Below, piece by piece: positions 39,107 to 47,042 of a stretch of 64,000 nucleotides of DNA (positions are counted from its first letter, which is position 1; the number at the start of each line of letters is the position of its first letter). The translations under genes and the position numbers were made by a program. This DNA is from Streptococcus sp. bf_0095. GTDB lineage: Bacteria > Bacillota > Bacilli > Lactobacillales > Streptococcaceae. The stretch covers positions 838,933 to 902,932 of the forward strand of contig NZ_RCYU01000001.1 of assembly GCF_004166885.1 (NCBI RefSeq). The letters run 5' to 3'. The notes beneath the pieces were generated by a model. The model ran no database searches and was not told the DNA's origin. It was given only the letters and a program-made list of their open reading frames with translations.

Positions 39107-39412
39107 TTATTGGTCTGATTTCATGTCAGATGAGTCACTCATGTCGTCCTTCATCTCTGAATCGCTCGATTTCATCTCATCTTTTTTCATATCGTCCTTC
39201 ATTTCAGAACTGCTGTCAGACATCATAGATGAATCTTTCATATCTTCTTTTTTCATTTTATCATCGGACATGGATGAATCCTTCATATCGTCCTTCTTCA
39301 TCATACTACTATCGTCCGTTTTTTTCATATCTGAATCAGATTTTTGTCCAGAACAAGCTGCTAAAGTGACGATGCTAAGTGTAGCAATGGTAAGTGCAAG
39401 AATTTTTTTCAT
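39107..39412 (-). CDS. Methionine-rich surface lipoprotein
   Basis: A 101-residue lipoprotein. Signal peptide with lipobox LAAC gives mature residue C20. The 82 mature residues hold almost only Asp, Ser, Lys, Met and Glu; 15 are Met, in near-repeats such as MKDDMKDSSM and SEMKDDM. No globular domain is likely. It lies in one operon with CcdA, thioredoxin and MsrAB, so a role tied to methionine oxidation is inferred. No function is known to me for it; metal binding by the acidic/Met residues is an alternative. Confidence 0.85.
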   Translation of the reverse strand: MKKILALTIATLSIVTLAACSGQKSDSDMKKTDDSSMMKKDDMKDSSMSDDKMKKEDMKDSSMMSDSSSEMKDDMKKDEMKSSDSEMKDDMSDSSDMKSDQ

Positions 39413-39438
39413 GATTTTTCTCCTTTAATCATTCAAGA

Positions 39439-40149
39439 TTAGTGAAACAGGGATGCTAGGCTGTTGAGATTGCCCAGCATGAGCAAGATGCCCATCAAGA
39501 CGATGAGAGCACCACCGATTTTTTTCAAGGTCCCCATATGGGGCTTGAGTTTTGCAAAATGTTGTAGACCCCAGCTAGAAGCTAGAGCCAAGACTAAGAA
39601 GGGTAGCGCCAAGCCTAATGTATAGACCAGCATCAGGAGAGCGCCTTGTAAAGCCCCATCTCCTCCAGAAGCGACAATGGCTAAAACAGAGCTCAATACA
39701 GGTCCGACACAAGGAGTCCACCCAAAACTAAAGGTCACTCCAATTAGAAAGGCATTGAAAAATTCGTTGCGTTTTTCGTCCTTCTTCAGTTGGATACTCT
39801 TTTGTTTTTGGAGTTGCTGAAGATTAATGAGGCCCATCTGATGGATTCCCAATAAGATGACAATCCCTCCTAGTAGGTAACGGAACCAGGGAGCATAGAG
39901 TACCTGACCCAGGGCACCCGCACCATAACCTAGGATGAGAAATACGGTTGATAGACCAGCAATAAAACAGAGGGTCTTGACCAAACCATACCAAGAAATA
40001 TCTCTTCCAAAAATATGCACCGTTTTTTCATGCTCAGAATCCAATAAAATCCCTACATAGACTGGCATCAGTGGTAAAATACACGGGGAGAAAAATGATA
40101 GAACTCCCGCTAAGAATACTGAAATGGAAAACAAACTGGTTTGAATCAT
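39439..40149 (-). CDS. ccdA: Thiol-disulfide membrane transporter CcdA
   Basis: A 236-residue protein with six predicted membrane segments and the two functional Cys, C23 in FFSPCILPLMP and C147 in WTPCVGP. It moves reducing equivalents from cytoplasmic thioredoxin across the membrane. As first gene of the ccdA-lipoprotein-etrx-msrAB unit, it feeds the lipid-anchored thioredoxin. Confidence 0.94.
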   Translation of the reverse strand: MIQTSLFSISVFLAGVLSFFSPCILPLMPVYVGILLDSEHEKTVHIFGRDISWYGLVKTLCFIAGLSTVFLILGYGAGALGQVLYAPWFRYLLGGIVILLGIHQMGLINLQQLQKQKSIQLKKDEKRNEFFNAFLIGVTFSFGWTPCVGPVLSSVLAIVASGGDGALQGALLMLVYTLGLALPFLVLALASSWGLQHFAKLKPHMGTLKKIGGALIVLMGILLMLGNLNSLASLFH

Positions 40150-40186
40150 TTCAACTACCTCCCTTACTTTCTGACACTAGTATAAA

Positions 40187-40215
40187 GAAAAAATCTCTCT
40201 AAAAATAGAGAGATT
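40187..40215 (-). terminator. Intrinsic terminator of the rsmD-coaD-sepM unit
   Basis: On the minus strand AATCTCTCTA pairs with TAGAGAGATT and continues into six T. The 162-base gap up to ccdA holds this hairpin and a TATACT (40178-40183) that may be the ccdA -10. I see no gene in it. Confidence 0.85.
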
Positions 40216-40311
40216 GATATGCAAAAACTTGAATTTGATTGGGAGATGAATATTCCGATCTACCAACATCAGCTCATACTTTCAAGTACAAACTATGTCG
40301 AGCAAGCTACT

Positions 40312-41418
40312 TTAATTCTTTTTCAAATAATCAATAGCATCCTGCAAGGTTTTGACAGGGACAATTTTCATCTTGGTCTTAATTTTCTTAGCTGTTTCTA
40401 CCGCTTCGTCGTAGTTGCTCTTAGCATTAGGATTGTTCTTTTTAACTTCCTCTGTCACCGGATTATCAGGGGCAAAGAAGATTTCAGCACCAGCGCGATC
40501 AGCTGCCACGACTTTCTTATCCACTCCACCGATGTCTCCGACAGTCCCATCATGGTTAATGGTCCCTGTCCCCGCGATGTGGCGTCCCTGACGAAGGTCT
40601 GGATCCGCTACTTGGGTATAGATGGACAGACTAAACATCATCCCTGCACTTGGCCCACCGATGCCAGCTGTCGCAAACTCAATTGGCACGTCGCTCTTCA
40701 CTTCTGTCCGGTCGATCAAGCTGATCCCAATCCCATTCTTGCCATTGACCAACTTAATAATCTTTCCTTCAGCTGTCTTGGTCTGGCCATCTTCTGTGTA
40801 GGTTACTGTGACCTTGTCCCCAATTTTTTGGGAACCAACATACTCGATGAGTTCTTTTGAGCTCTTGAAAGTTTTGTCATTCACAGCCGTAACCGTGTCC
40901 GCAATATTTAGAACACCCTTAAAGGTAGAGTCTTCTGCTACTTGCATGACATAGACACCTAGGAATTCCATCTCTGTCTCTTTTCCGGCCGTTTTCAATC
41001 CTTGGTATTTGGCAGTATTTTGAGAGGTTTCCATATAAAATTGATTGATCCGGAAAAATTCCTCACTGGAACTACCGCCCGTCATTTCTTTTTCAGAGTG
41101 GATATCTGTAAAAGGAGTCACCCAGGCATAGACTATATCCGAGAAGGTCGCTTGCTTGACGGCAACAGTGACAAAATCATACGAACCGGATGCTTCATCA
41201 TTTTTCTGGTTGACGCGCATCACTTGGCGAATATCTTCTGAACTCCCTGGCATTTCCAGATAGTAGGGTAGGGGAACAAAGAAAGCTAGCAAGGCCAAAA
41301 TCAGAAGCAAGGTCCCAATAATCGGCCAACGATAGGTTCTCCACACACTATCTTTTTTGCGTACAGGTTCAAATGGGCTTTCTGCTAGCTGAGCCCTTTG
41401 TTTCTCAAATTCATTCAT
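40312..41418 (-). CDS. SepM-like PDZ/Lon-type surface protease
   Basis: A 368-residue protein anchored by one N-terminal membrane segment (32-53), followed by a PDZ domain (about 150-225) and a Lon-type Ser-Lys proteolytic domain with S257 in GGPSAGMMF and K302 in GGVDKK. In S. mutans SepM trims the competence peptide CSP; here it may act on signalling or other secreted peptides. It is 5 bases after coaD. Confidence 0.9.
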   Translation of the reverse strand: MNEFEKQRAQLAESPFEPVRKKDSVWRTYRWPIIGTLLLILALLAFFVPLPYYLEMPGSSEDIRQVMRVNQKNDEASGSYDFVTVAVKQATFSDIVYAWVTPFTDIHSEKEMTGGSSSEEFFRINQFYMETSQNTAKYQGLKTAGKETEMEFLGVYVMQVAEDSTFKGVLNIADTVTAVNDKTFKSSKELIEYVGSQKIGDKVTVTYTEDGQTKTAEGKIIKLVNGKNGIGISLIDRTEVKSDVPIEFATAGIGGPSAGMMFSLSIYTQVADPDLRQGRHIAGTGTINHDGTVGDIGGVDKKVVAADRAGAEIFFAPDNPVTEEVKKNNPNAKSNYDEAVETAKKIKTKMKIVPVKTLQDAIDYLKKN

Positions 41419-41423
41419 TCCTT

Positions 41424-41897
41424 TTATTTCATCTCCTTTATAACACTCTCTGGGACATAGGCACTGACATCTTGCTGAAAGGTCAGCAACTCGCGAATTC
41501 TCGTCGAGCTCAAGGCCTGGTACTGGGGCTGGGCACAGAGATAGATAGTCTCAAGCTCTGGAGCCAGCTGGTGATTGAAGTAGTCCATGTTACTTTCATA
41601 GAGGAAGTCTTGGCTATTGCGCAAGCCTCGAACCAAGCTCGTCACCCCATACCGTCTAGCCACCTCTACTGCCAACTCTGCCTCTGAGGTGATGACTCTT
41701 ACATTGGACAAATGAGCCACAGCCTCTGTCACTATGGCCTCTCTTTGCTCAATGGTAAAATAGCCCTTCTTCTCATGATTAAAGAAGATGCCTACATACA
41801 AGTGATCAAACAAGCGACTAGCTCGCTCTATCAAATCCAAGTGTCCCAAGGTCATTGGGTCAAATGAACCTGTAAATAATCCGATTTTATCTGACAT
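41424..41897 (-). CDS. coaD: Phosphopantetheine adenylyltransferase
   Basis: A 157-residue hexameric nucleotidyltransferase of CoA synthesis. TGSFDPMTLGHLDLI holds the GHxx nucleotide-binding motif near residue 16-19, and the C-terminal ISSTRIRE-like motif reads LSSTRIRELL. It overlaps rsmD by 11 bases; rsmD-coaD-sepM is a common Firmicute order. Confidence 0.96.
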   Translation of the reverse strand: MSDKIGLFTGSFDPMTLGHLDLIERASRLFDHLYVGIFFNHEKKGYFTIEQREAIVTEAVAHLSNVRVITSEAELAVEVARRYGVTSLVRGLRNSQDFLYESNMDYFNHQLAPELETIYLCAQPQYQALSSTRIRELLTFQQDVSAYVPESVIKEMK

Positions 41898-42426
41898 AAA
41901 CCGTCACCTTACTAATTCCGTAGATTTTTTCTTTCCAGATTCCTAGACAAGCAATCTCCTCAGGCAAGTCCACTGCCTTGTCTGTCTCACAGACGACCAT
42001 GACCTCTTCTCCCAGCAAGTCTCGTTCAGCCAAGGTTTCAATATCGGCTACGATCTGCTCCTTGGCATAGGGGGGATCCAGGAAGACAAGGTCAAAGGTC
42101 CCCTGCAATTGGCTGAGAGCTTGGTGAGCCTCCATCTTCAACAATTGAAACTTGTGGCTTTCCTTGGTCATTTGGATATTGCTGGCAATAATTGCTTGGG
42201 CTCTGCGATCTTTCTCGACCAAGACAGCCTGCTCCATCCCCCGCGATACCGCTTCGATGGACAAGCCTCCTGAGCCAGCATATAAATCCAAGACCCGCCC
42301 CCCATCAAAATAAGGACCGATCATATTAAACATAGCCCCTCTCACCTTATCTGAAGTGGGCCTCGTTGTCTTTCCTTCGAGCGTCTTAAGAGGACGCCCT
42401 CCATAGGTACCTGATACAATCTTCAT
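41887..42426 (-). CDS. rsmD: 16S rRNA (guanine966-N2)-methyltransferase RsmD
   Basis: A 179-residue SAM methyltransferase. Motif I is VLDLYAGSGGLSIEA; the catalytic motif is DPPY. It methylates G966 of 16S rRNA during 30S assembly. A longer frame begins 31 codons upstream, but that part crosses the promoter and has no ribosome site. The ATG at 42426 matches the family start (MKIVSGTYGGRPL). The -10 lies only 7 bases from this ATG, so the mRNA is probably leaderless. Confidence 0.93.
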   Translation of the reverse strand: MKIVSGTYGGRPLKTLEGKTTRPTSDKVRGAMFNMIGPYFDGGRVLDLYAGSGGLSIEAVSRGMEQAVLVEKDRRAQAIIASNIQMTKESHKFQLLKMEAHQALSQLQGTFDLVFLDPPYAKEQIVADIETLAERDLLGEEVMVVCETDKAVDLPEEIACLGIWKEKIYGISKVTVYVR

Positions 42427-42433
42427 AGAGATT

Positions 42434-42442
42434 ATTATATCA
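42434..42442 (-). promoter_or_regulatory. Extended -10 promoter of rsmD, abutting its start
   Basis: On the minus strand TGA followed by TATAAT (42434-42439), then 7 bases, then the ATG of rsmD. TTGTAT lies 18 bases upstream as a weak -35. Confidence 0.7.
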
Positions 42443-42563
42443 AAATTTGGATAAAAGATACAAAAACACCCACCCTCCCCAATCTGATATCTGCTCAACC
42501 AAATCCCTTTCGCTATCAAAGAAAAATCCTATCACTTTTCTCTTGAAGTCCGAATTTATTTTT

Positions 42564-42571
42564 GCTATACT
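42564..42571 (+). promoter_or_regulatory. Extended -10 promoter of the S24 repressor operon
   Basis: TGC is at 42563-42565 and TATACT at 42566-42571. The operator palindrome begins 2 bases after it. Confidence 0.65.
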
Positions 42572-42572
42572 G

Positions 42573-42597
42573 TATGTAACTTTTAAAACGTTACATA
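42573..42597 (+). promoter_or_regulatory. Palindromic operator for the S24 repressor (putative)
   Basis: TATGTAAC, a 9-base AT-rich spacer and GTTACATA: perfect 8-base arms over the expected transcription start, directly ahead of an autoregulatory-type repressor gene. Confidence 0.75.
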
Positions 42598-42608
42598 GGA
42601 GAATGCAG

Positions 42609-43286
42609 ATGTTTGATGCAAAAAAATTAAAAGACCGGCGACTTGATCTCGGCCTAACCCAAGCCCAGGTCTACGAATCCTTAGAGATTAGTCGCAAGAC
42701 CTACTCTAGTTGGGAGAATGGCTTAGCAGAGCCACACGATAAAAACCTCAGGAGGTTGGCCAAGCGCCTCTCCGTTAAAGAGGACTACTTTGTCGACAAG
42801 AGCTCAGCGCTTTTCACCTACCCTTTACTAACCCCACCTCATCAGAAAAAGGTCGATCTCTTGGCCAGCCAACTCTTAGCAGAGCAAGAAAAGGTGGTCT
42901 CTTTGGTCCCTTACCGTGTCCTCTCTATCGACTTGGCAGCTGGACATGGTCATACCTTTTATGACAATGAGACCGACTACGAGACCGTTTATTTTGACCA
43001 AGAGATCCAACACGACTTTGCCTCTTGGGTCTCTGGAGATTCGATGGAGCCAAGCTATCCAAACGGTTCCGTTGCCTTGATGAAACAAACCGGATTTGAC
43101 TATGATGGAGCGGTCTACGCCCTCATGTGGAACGGGAAGACCTATATCAAAAAAGTCTATCGGGAAGAGGAGGGCCTCCGCCTAGAGTCTATCAACCCAG
43201 CCTATGATGACCTTTTTGCTCCCTACGAAGATGAACCAAAAATCGTCGGTATCGTGGTTGGCCACTTCCTCCCTCTGGAGGTCTAG
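42609..43286 (+). CDS. HdiR-like XRE/S24 (LexA-type self-cleaving) repressor
   Basis: A 225-residue protein: an XRE helix-turn-helix (2-60: LTQAQVYESLEISRKTYSSWENG) fused to an S24 peptidase domain with cleavage site A111-G112, nucleophile S145 in SGDSMEP and catalytic Lys at 181/182. The form is that of lactococcal HdiR, which is cleaved after DNA damage with RecA. It directly precedes a Y-family polymerase. The ATG at 42609 has AGGAG 7 bases ahead; the ATG at 42603 is too close to it. Confidence 0.88.
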   Translation: MFDAKKLKDRRLDLGLTQAQVYESLEISRKTYSSWENGLAEPHDKNLRRLAKRLSVKEDYFVDKSSALFTYPLLTPPHQKKVDLLASQLLAEQEKVVSLVPYRVLSIDLAAGHGHTFYDNETDYETVYFDQEIQHDFASWVSGDSMEPSYPNGSVALMKQTGFDYDGAVYALMWNGKTYIKKVYREEEGLRLESINPAYDDLFAPYEDEPKIVGIVVGHFLPLEV

Positions 43287-43288
43287 AC

Positions 43289-44701
43289 ATGCTTTTTGAT
43301 TATTCACGTGAGCCAAAGTCTGATATTGCTTTTGTGGATATGAAAAGTTTCTATGCCAGTTGTGAGTGCGTCCGCCTCGGCCTCAATCCCTTGACGACGT
43401 CTCTTTGTGTCATGAGTCGGAGCGACAATTCTGCTGGCCTCATCTTGGCCAGTTCCCCCGTTTTTAAGCAGGTCTTTGGGAAGAAAAATGTCGGGCGCAG
43501 CTACGATCTGCCCTTTGATCTCAAGACTAGGAAATTCAATTACTACCTGGCCCGTAAGCAAGGTCTACCTACAGATCCAGCCTTTGTCCACTATATCGAA
43601 AGTTGGGCCAAGCGCACCTTTATCGTTCCTCCTCGCATGAATGCCTATATCCAGGTCAACATGGAAATCCAGCAAGTCTTTCAAGAATTTGCTGCTCCAG
43701 ATGACATCTACCCCTATTCCATTGATGAGGGTTTTATCGATTTAACCAGCTCTCTCAACTACTTTATTCCTGATCCTCAGCTAGACCGACGCTCCAAGCT
43801 AGATCTTCTTTCTGCTCGGATCCAAAAGCGCATTTGGCAGCAAACTGGGATCTATGCTACTGTCGGGATGAGCAATGCCAATCCGCTCCTGGCCAAACTG
43901 GCTCTAGACAACGAAGCCAAGCACCAGAAAACCATGCGAGCTAACTGGTCTTACGAAGAGGTCCCCAGCCGTGTCTGGCAGATAAAAAAACTAACTGATT
44001 TCTGGGGGATTGGCCATCGAACAGAAAAACGCCTGAACAAACTAGGCATTCACTCCATCTATGAGCTGGCCCAAGCCAATCCAGACCAGCTCAAAAAAGA
44101 ATTTGGAGTCATGGGCGTCCAGCTCTGGTTTCATGCCCATGGGATCGATGAAAGCAATGTCCATCGCCCCTATCGGCCAAAGTCTCACGGTCTAGGAAAT
44201 TCGCAAATCCTTCCCCGTGACTACCACTGCCAAAGCGATATTGAATTAGTCTTTCGGGAGATGGCCGAGCAGGTCGCTATCCGCTTGCGTCGGGAAAAGA
44301 AAAAGACCCAATTGGTCTCCATCCATGCTAGCTACTCCAAACAGGAACAGCTCCCCTCCATTCACTGCCAGCGAAAGATTGAACCGACCAACTCTACCGC
44401 TCAATTAGCCAAGGAAGTCATCCAGCTCTTTCGTTCCCACTACCAGGGAGGAGCCATCCGGCAGATTGGAGTCTTTTATGGGAAGCTCGTAGAGGAGAGC
44501 TTCCAGCTGATCTCCTTATTTGATGATCCTGAGCAAACTCAAAAAGAAGAAGCCCTCCAAGAGACCATTGACCACATCCGTGACCGATTTGGCTTTGCTT
44601 CTCTACAGAAGGGCTCTGCCCTATTAGAAAATTCGCGCGCTCTGGCTCGAAGCAAATTGACCGGAGGCCACTCTGCAGGAGGTTTAGATGGCTTAGCATG
44701 A
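43289..44701 (+). CDS. Y-family translesion DNA polymerase (UmuC-like)
   Basis: A 470-residue polymerase. The metal residues are D17 in FVDMKSFYASCE and D146/E147 in SIDEGFID. The thumb HhH region and little-finger domain follow. It is longer than DinB and fits the UmuC-like group of Gram-positive SOS-type cassettes. Two bases separate it from the repressor gene, and the next gene overlaps it by 4, so all four genes probably form one damage-inducible unit. Confidence 0.92.
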   Translation: MLFDYSREPKSDIAFVDMKSFYASCECVRLGLNPLTTSLCVMSRSDNSAGLILASSPVFKQVFGKKNVGRSYDLPFDLKTRKFNYYLARKQGLPTDPAFVHYIESWAKRTFIVPPRMNAYIQVNMEIQQVFQEFAAPDDIYPYSIDEGFIDLTSSLNYFIPDPQLDRRSKLDLLSARIQKRIWQQTGIYATVGMSNANPLLAKLALDNEAKHQKTMRANWSYEEVPSRVWQIKKLTDFWGIGHRTEKRLNKLGIHSIYELAQANPDQLKKEFGVMGVQLWFHAHGIDESNVHRPYRPKSHGLGNSQILPRDYHCQSDIELVFREMAEQVAIRLRREKKKTQLVSIHASYSKQEQLPSIHCQRKIEPTNSTAQLAKEVIQLFRSHYQGGAIRQIGVFYGKLVEESFQLISLFDDPEQTQKEEALQETIDHIRDRFGFASLQKGSALLENSRALARSKLTGGHSAGGLDGLA

Positions 44702-45069
44702 TCGATCGTTCTTATCTCCCCTATCAGTCGGCACGGGACTTCCAAGACCGGGGCATGGCCAAGTGGGCTGGCTTCTTCCTTTCTGAGCATTCGACGGCCT
44801 TACAAACAAACCACCTCTCCCTAGAAGAGCTTCGCCTCCTCTCAAACGAAGAAATCCGTCACCTCCTCGAGCAGGCTTACCAGCAAAAGACCTACCTCTC
44901 CCTCTCTAGCCTCCAGGACAATCAAGTCACCGTCTACTACGGCCAGGTCTATACCTTAAGCCCTTCCGAGGTCCTTATTAAAAATGGCCAGCACTACCAC
45001 TCTCTCCTTCTTTCGACTATTTTTTCTATTGAACCAGGAGATTCTAGCTATGAAACCAGCCCTGAATAA
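44698..45069 (+). CDS. YolD-like small protein of the polymerase cassette
   Basis: A 123-residue protein with DRGMAKWAGFFLSEHS near residue 17, which resembles the RGMxKW opening of YolD-like proteins that accompany UmuC in Firmicutes. The C-terminal part is beta-rich (QVTVYYGQVYTLSPSEVLIKN). A UmuD-like accessory role has been suggested for the family; here it is inferred. Confidence 0.7.
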   Translation: MIDRSYLPYQSARDFQDRGMAKWAGFFLSEHSTALQTNHLSLEELRLLSNEEIRHLLEQAYQQKTYLSLSSLQDNQVTVYYGQVYTLSPSEVLIKNGQHYHSLLLSTIFSIEPGDSSYETSPE

Positions 45070-45355
45070 ACACGAACTCCAATTCGATTATTTTTCAGAC
45101 AATTACCAGCAGTTCGAGCATGATTTTTACCGCTTGGCAACGACTGCGACCCCCTTGGTCTTTTTAGAAGATGACCTGCTCCGTTCCATGTCAACAGGCC
45201 AGCGCAACTATTTCAGACTCCACCATACCCAGAGTCGCGATCATCGTGACCACTACTTTCACTTTCGCGTCTCCACCCATCCCCAATCTCCACTGACACG
45301 GATTTATACCTACCTAGGCCACAGCCCCACCACAGAATACAAAGCAACCTCCTAG
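45050..45355 (+). CDS. DUF5960-like protein, last gene of the polymerase cassette
   Basis: A 101-residue protein starting MKPALNKHELQFDYF. I chose the ATG at 45050, which has AGGAG 9 bases upstream; the longer frame from 44984 lies inside the preceding gene without a ribosome site. Resembles the streptococcal DUF5960 group; function unknown. Overlaps the preceding gene by 20 bases. Confidence 0.65.
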   Translation: MKPALNKHELQFDYFSDNYQQFEHDFYRLATTATPLVFLEDDLLRSMSTGQRNYFRLHHTQSRDHRDHYFHFRVSTHPQSPLTRIYTYLGHSPTTEYKATS

Positions 45356-45375
45356 AAAACTAGGAGGTTCTTTTA
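45345..45375 (+). terminator. Terminator shared at the 3' ends of the polymerase cassette and the endonuclease gene
   Basis: AACCTCCTA, GAAAAC loop, TAGGAGGTT, then TCTTTTAT. It works best on the plus strand; on the minus strand the T tract is poor. Confidence 0.8.
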
Positions 45376-46965
45376 TCATGTTGATGAAGAGGATTTCGCA
45401 ACCCAACCAATCGCGTCTGCAGGTGGATTGTCCACATCAATCCAGATGAAGTCAATCCCAATTTCACCGTTTTTGAATTTGGAAAGACGGATACCATTGA
45501 TTTCTAGTTGAGATAGTTTCTTACCCGTTAAGATCTCTCTATCTTTTAACTGAAAGACACCACGAAGAATCCAATTGCCAAGGATTTCTTGCTTATCAGT
45601 TGATTGAATGGCCTTCCCAGCTTCTTGATTGATATAGGCAGTAATCACATCACCTGATGATAAAAATCGTAGTTTAAAGGTCCGTTCTTCTTTTGGAAGC
45701 GCAAGCTTACTAGTACCTGGCTCAAACCTACCTATCCCTTTACCAAAAAAGTCTGGACGCTCCTCATGGAAATGTTTGGAGTCCGGAAGAGGGATATACA
45801 CTTCACTAACCGGACGATACACCAGCTGTTCAATTTCTTTAATGAGTTTTTCATTACCTGTCTCGTGTACAAAGCGAATCAAGTCCTCACGAATGGACTT
45901 CATCTGAGCTTTTTCTTCCTTGGTAGACCATTTTTTCAAGAGGATTTCTTCCAAAGAGAAGGTTACAAAAGCAAGTTCTTCTGGAGCCAGACTGTCTTTA
46001 AATTTGTCCTGAATCTTTAAAATTCGTGGCAAGCGATCTTTCTTAGCTAGTTTAGATCCACCATTAAAGGCATTAAAACCAGAATTTTCTTCTACATTTC
46101 CATGTTTGTCTGTAATCACCCACGACACCGTCTCAAAAATCTCCGAATCACTTTTTTCCGAAGTCAATAAATGAAGGTGTTCAAAAAGATAAAAGGGATC
46201 TTCGACATAATCCACATCCCAGGTGTCAACTACAATCTCCTTATTCCTAAAGGTCATATGGAGCTGACTATCTGCTGCCGTGTATTTGTAATCATGCTGG
46301 CCATCTGTAAAACGGAAATTTGTCGGATTGTTCTTGGTCGTTGATCCTAAAATTTTGAGATTGTCTAGATCAACCGGCAGATAAGTTGTCTCTCCTACAT
46401 GGATCTGAGGCTTGTGTCCTTTCGAAGTCGGCATCAAGACATGATAGACGGCTTCTACATGACTAGAATCAGAATGAAATCCCTTTATGAGAGCCTTAGA
46501 CGATTCAATCCGTTGATTTCGCAAGGTCACAATCTCACGGGCCAGTTTTTCATAGCGAGCACGATTTTCTTTATCAGCTGTCTCCTTGTCCGGTGAAATC
46601 TCAGCATGAAATCGGATTTCACTCAACAGCTCATTCCAAGACTGTGAATCTTTCTTGAACTGCGCAATCTTTTGATCCCCTGAGTCCAAACCAAAGGATT
46701 TAATCCCAACCAAATACTTATGTTGCTCATCAACGACAAGCGAAGCATCATAAGAAGTATTGGCAATATCCTCACCAACAGCATGAAAAGCCTTCTGAAA
46801 AACAGTTTCCTGAAATTTAGAGTTGACGATAGGAGCGACATAGCTCTCTCGATCATCAGAATCTTCACCTTCTGCTTTCTGAGAAAAGGCCTCACTCAGA
46901 CTGGCAAAGTTGGTAATGAGAGTCTTATATTTCTCTTTTTGTTCTTGTTTTAGGTGTTCCCACAT
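45376..46965 (-). CDS. Putative type II restriction endonuclease
   Basis: A 529-residue protein. Near the N-terminus, SKFQETVFQKAFHAVGEDIANTSYDASLVVDEQ-x-x-x-LVGIKSFG reads as a PD-(D/E)xK nuclease core (possibly E53, D73, K89). The rest is mixed alpha/beta without a motif I recognise. It follows a C5-cytosine methyltransferase, the usual neighbour. Recognition site unknown. A hairpin and its own extended -10 promoter (46990) separate it from the methylase, consistent with timed endonuclease expression. Confidence 0.7.
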   Translation of the reverse strand: MWEHLKQEQKEKYKTLITNFASLSEAFSQKAEGEDSDDRESYVAPIVNSKFQETVFQKAFHAVGEDIANTSYDASLVVDEQHKYLVGIKSFGLDSGDQKIAQFKKDSQSWNELLSEIRFHAEISPDKETADKENRARYEKLAREIVTLRNQRIESSKALIKGFHSDSSHVEAVYHVLMPTSKGHKPQIHVGETTYLPVDLDNLKILGSTTKNNPTNFRFTDGQHDYKYTAADSQLHMTFRNKEIVVDTWDVDYVEDPFYLFEHLHLLTSEKSDSEIFETVSWVITDKHGNVEENSGFNAFNGGSKLAKKDRLPRILKIQDKFKDSLAPEELAFVTFSLEEILLKKWSTKEEKAQMKSIREDLIRFVHETGNEKLIKEIEQLVYRPVSEVYIPLPDSKHFHEERPDFFGKGIGRFEPGTSKLALPKEERTFKLRFLSSGDVITAYINQEAGKAIQSTDKQEILGNWILRGVFQLKDREILTGKKLSQLEINGIRLSKFKNGEIGIDFIWIDVDNPPADAIGWVAKSSSST

Positions 46966-46989
46966 AAATCAATCCTCACTTCTTATTTA

Positions 46990-46998
46990 AGTATATCA
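46990..46998 (-). promoter_or_regulatory. Extended -10 promoter of the endonuclease gene
   Basis: On the minus strand TGA followed by TATACT, 24 bases before the ATG, with GTGAGG ribosome site between. Confidence 0.55.
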
Positions 46999-47004
46999 AA
47001 AGAA

Positions 47005-47023
47005 GACTAGTTTTTCACTAGTC
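47005..47023 (-). terminator. Hairpin between the methyltransferase and endonuclease genes
   Basis: On the minus strand GACTAGT pairs with ACTAGTC around a 5-base loop, followed by TTCTTTT. Probable partial terminator before the endonuclease promoter. Confidence 0.55.
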
Positions 47024-47042
47024 CCCTTACTTATATAATTCG

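Noticed and set aside
39107..39412. Possibility that the Asp/Ser/Met repeats are a non-coding tandem repeat or CRISPR-like array
   Set aside because: The frame is open, has a proper signal peptide and lipobox, and lies in an operon; repeat units are irregular at DNA level. No CRISPR array was seen anywhere in the window.
39123..39428. Antisense 101-codon frame on the Met-rich lipoprotein gene
   Set aside because: It is the complement of a biased, repetitive coding sequence and gives a Ser/Phe/Ile-rich string without a start signal.
40219..40860. A 213-codon plus-strand frame opposite sepM
   Set aside because: It lies mostly antisense to a clear protease gene, begins in the terminator hairpin, and the peptide has no recognisable family pattern.
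42427..42519. Upstream extension of rsmD by 31 codons
   Set aside because: It runs through the -10 region, has no ribosome site and is not like RsmD proteins, which start at MKIVSGTYGG.
42447..42608. Upstream extension of the S24 repressor by about 54 codons
   Set aside because: It spans the promoter and operator; the ATG at 42609 has a good ribosome site.
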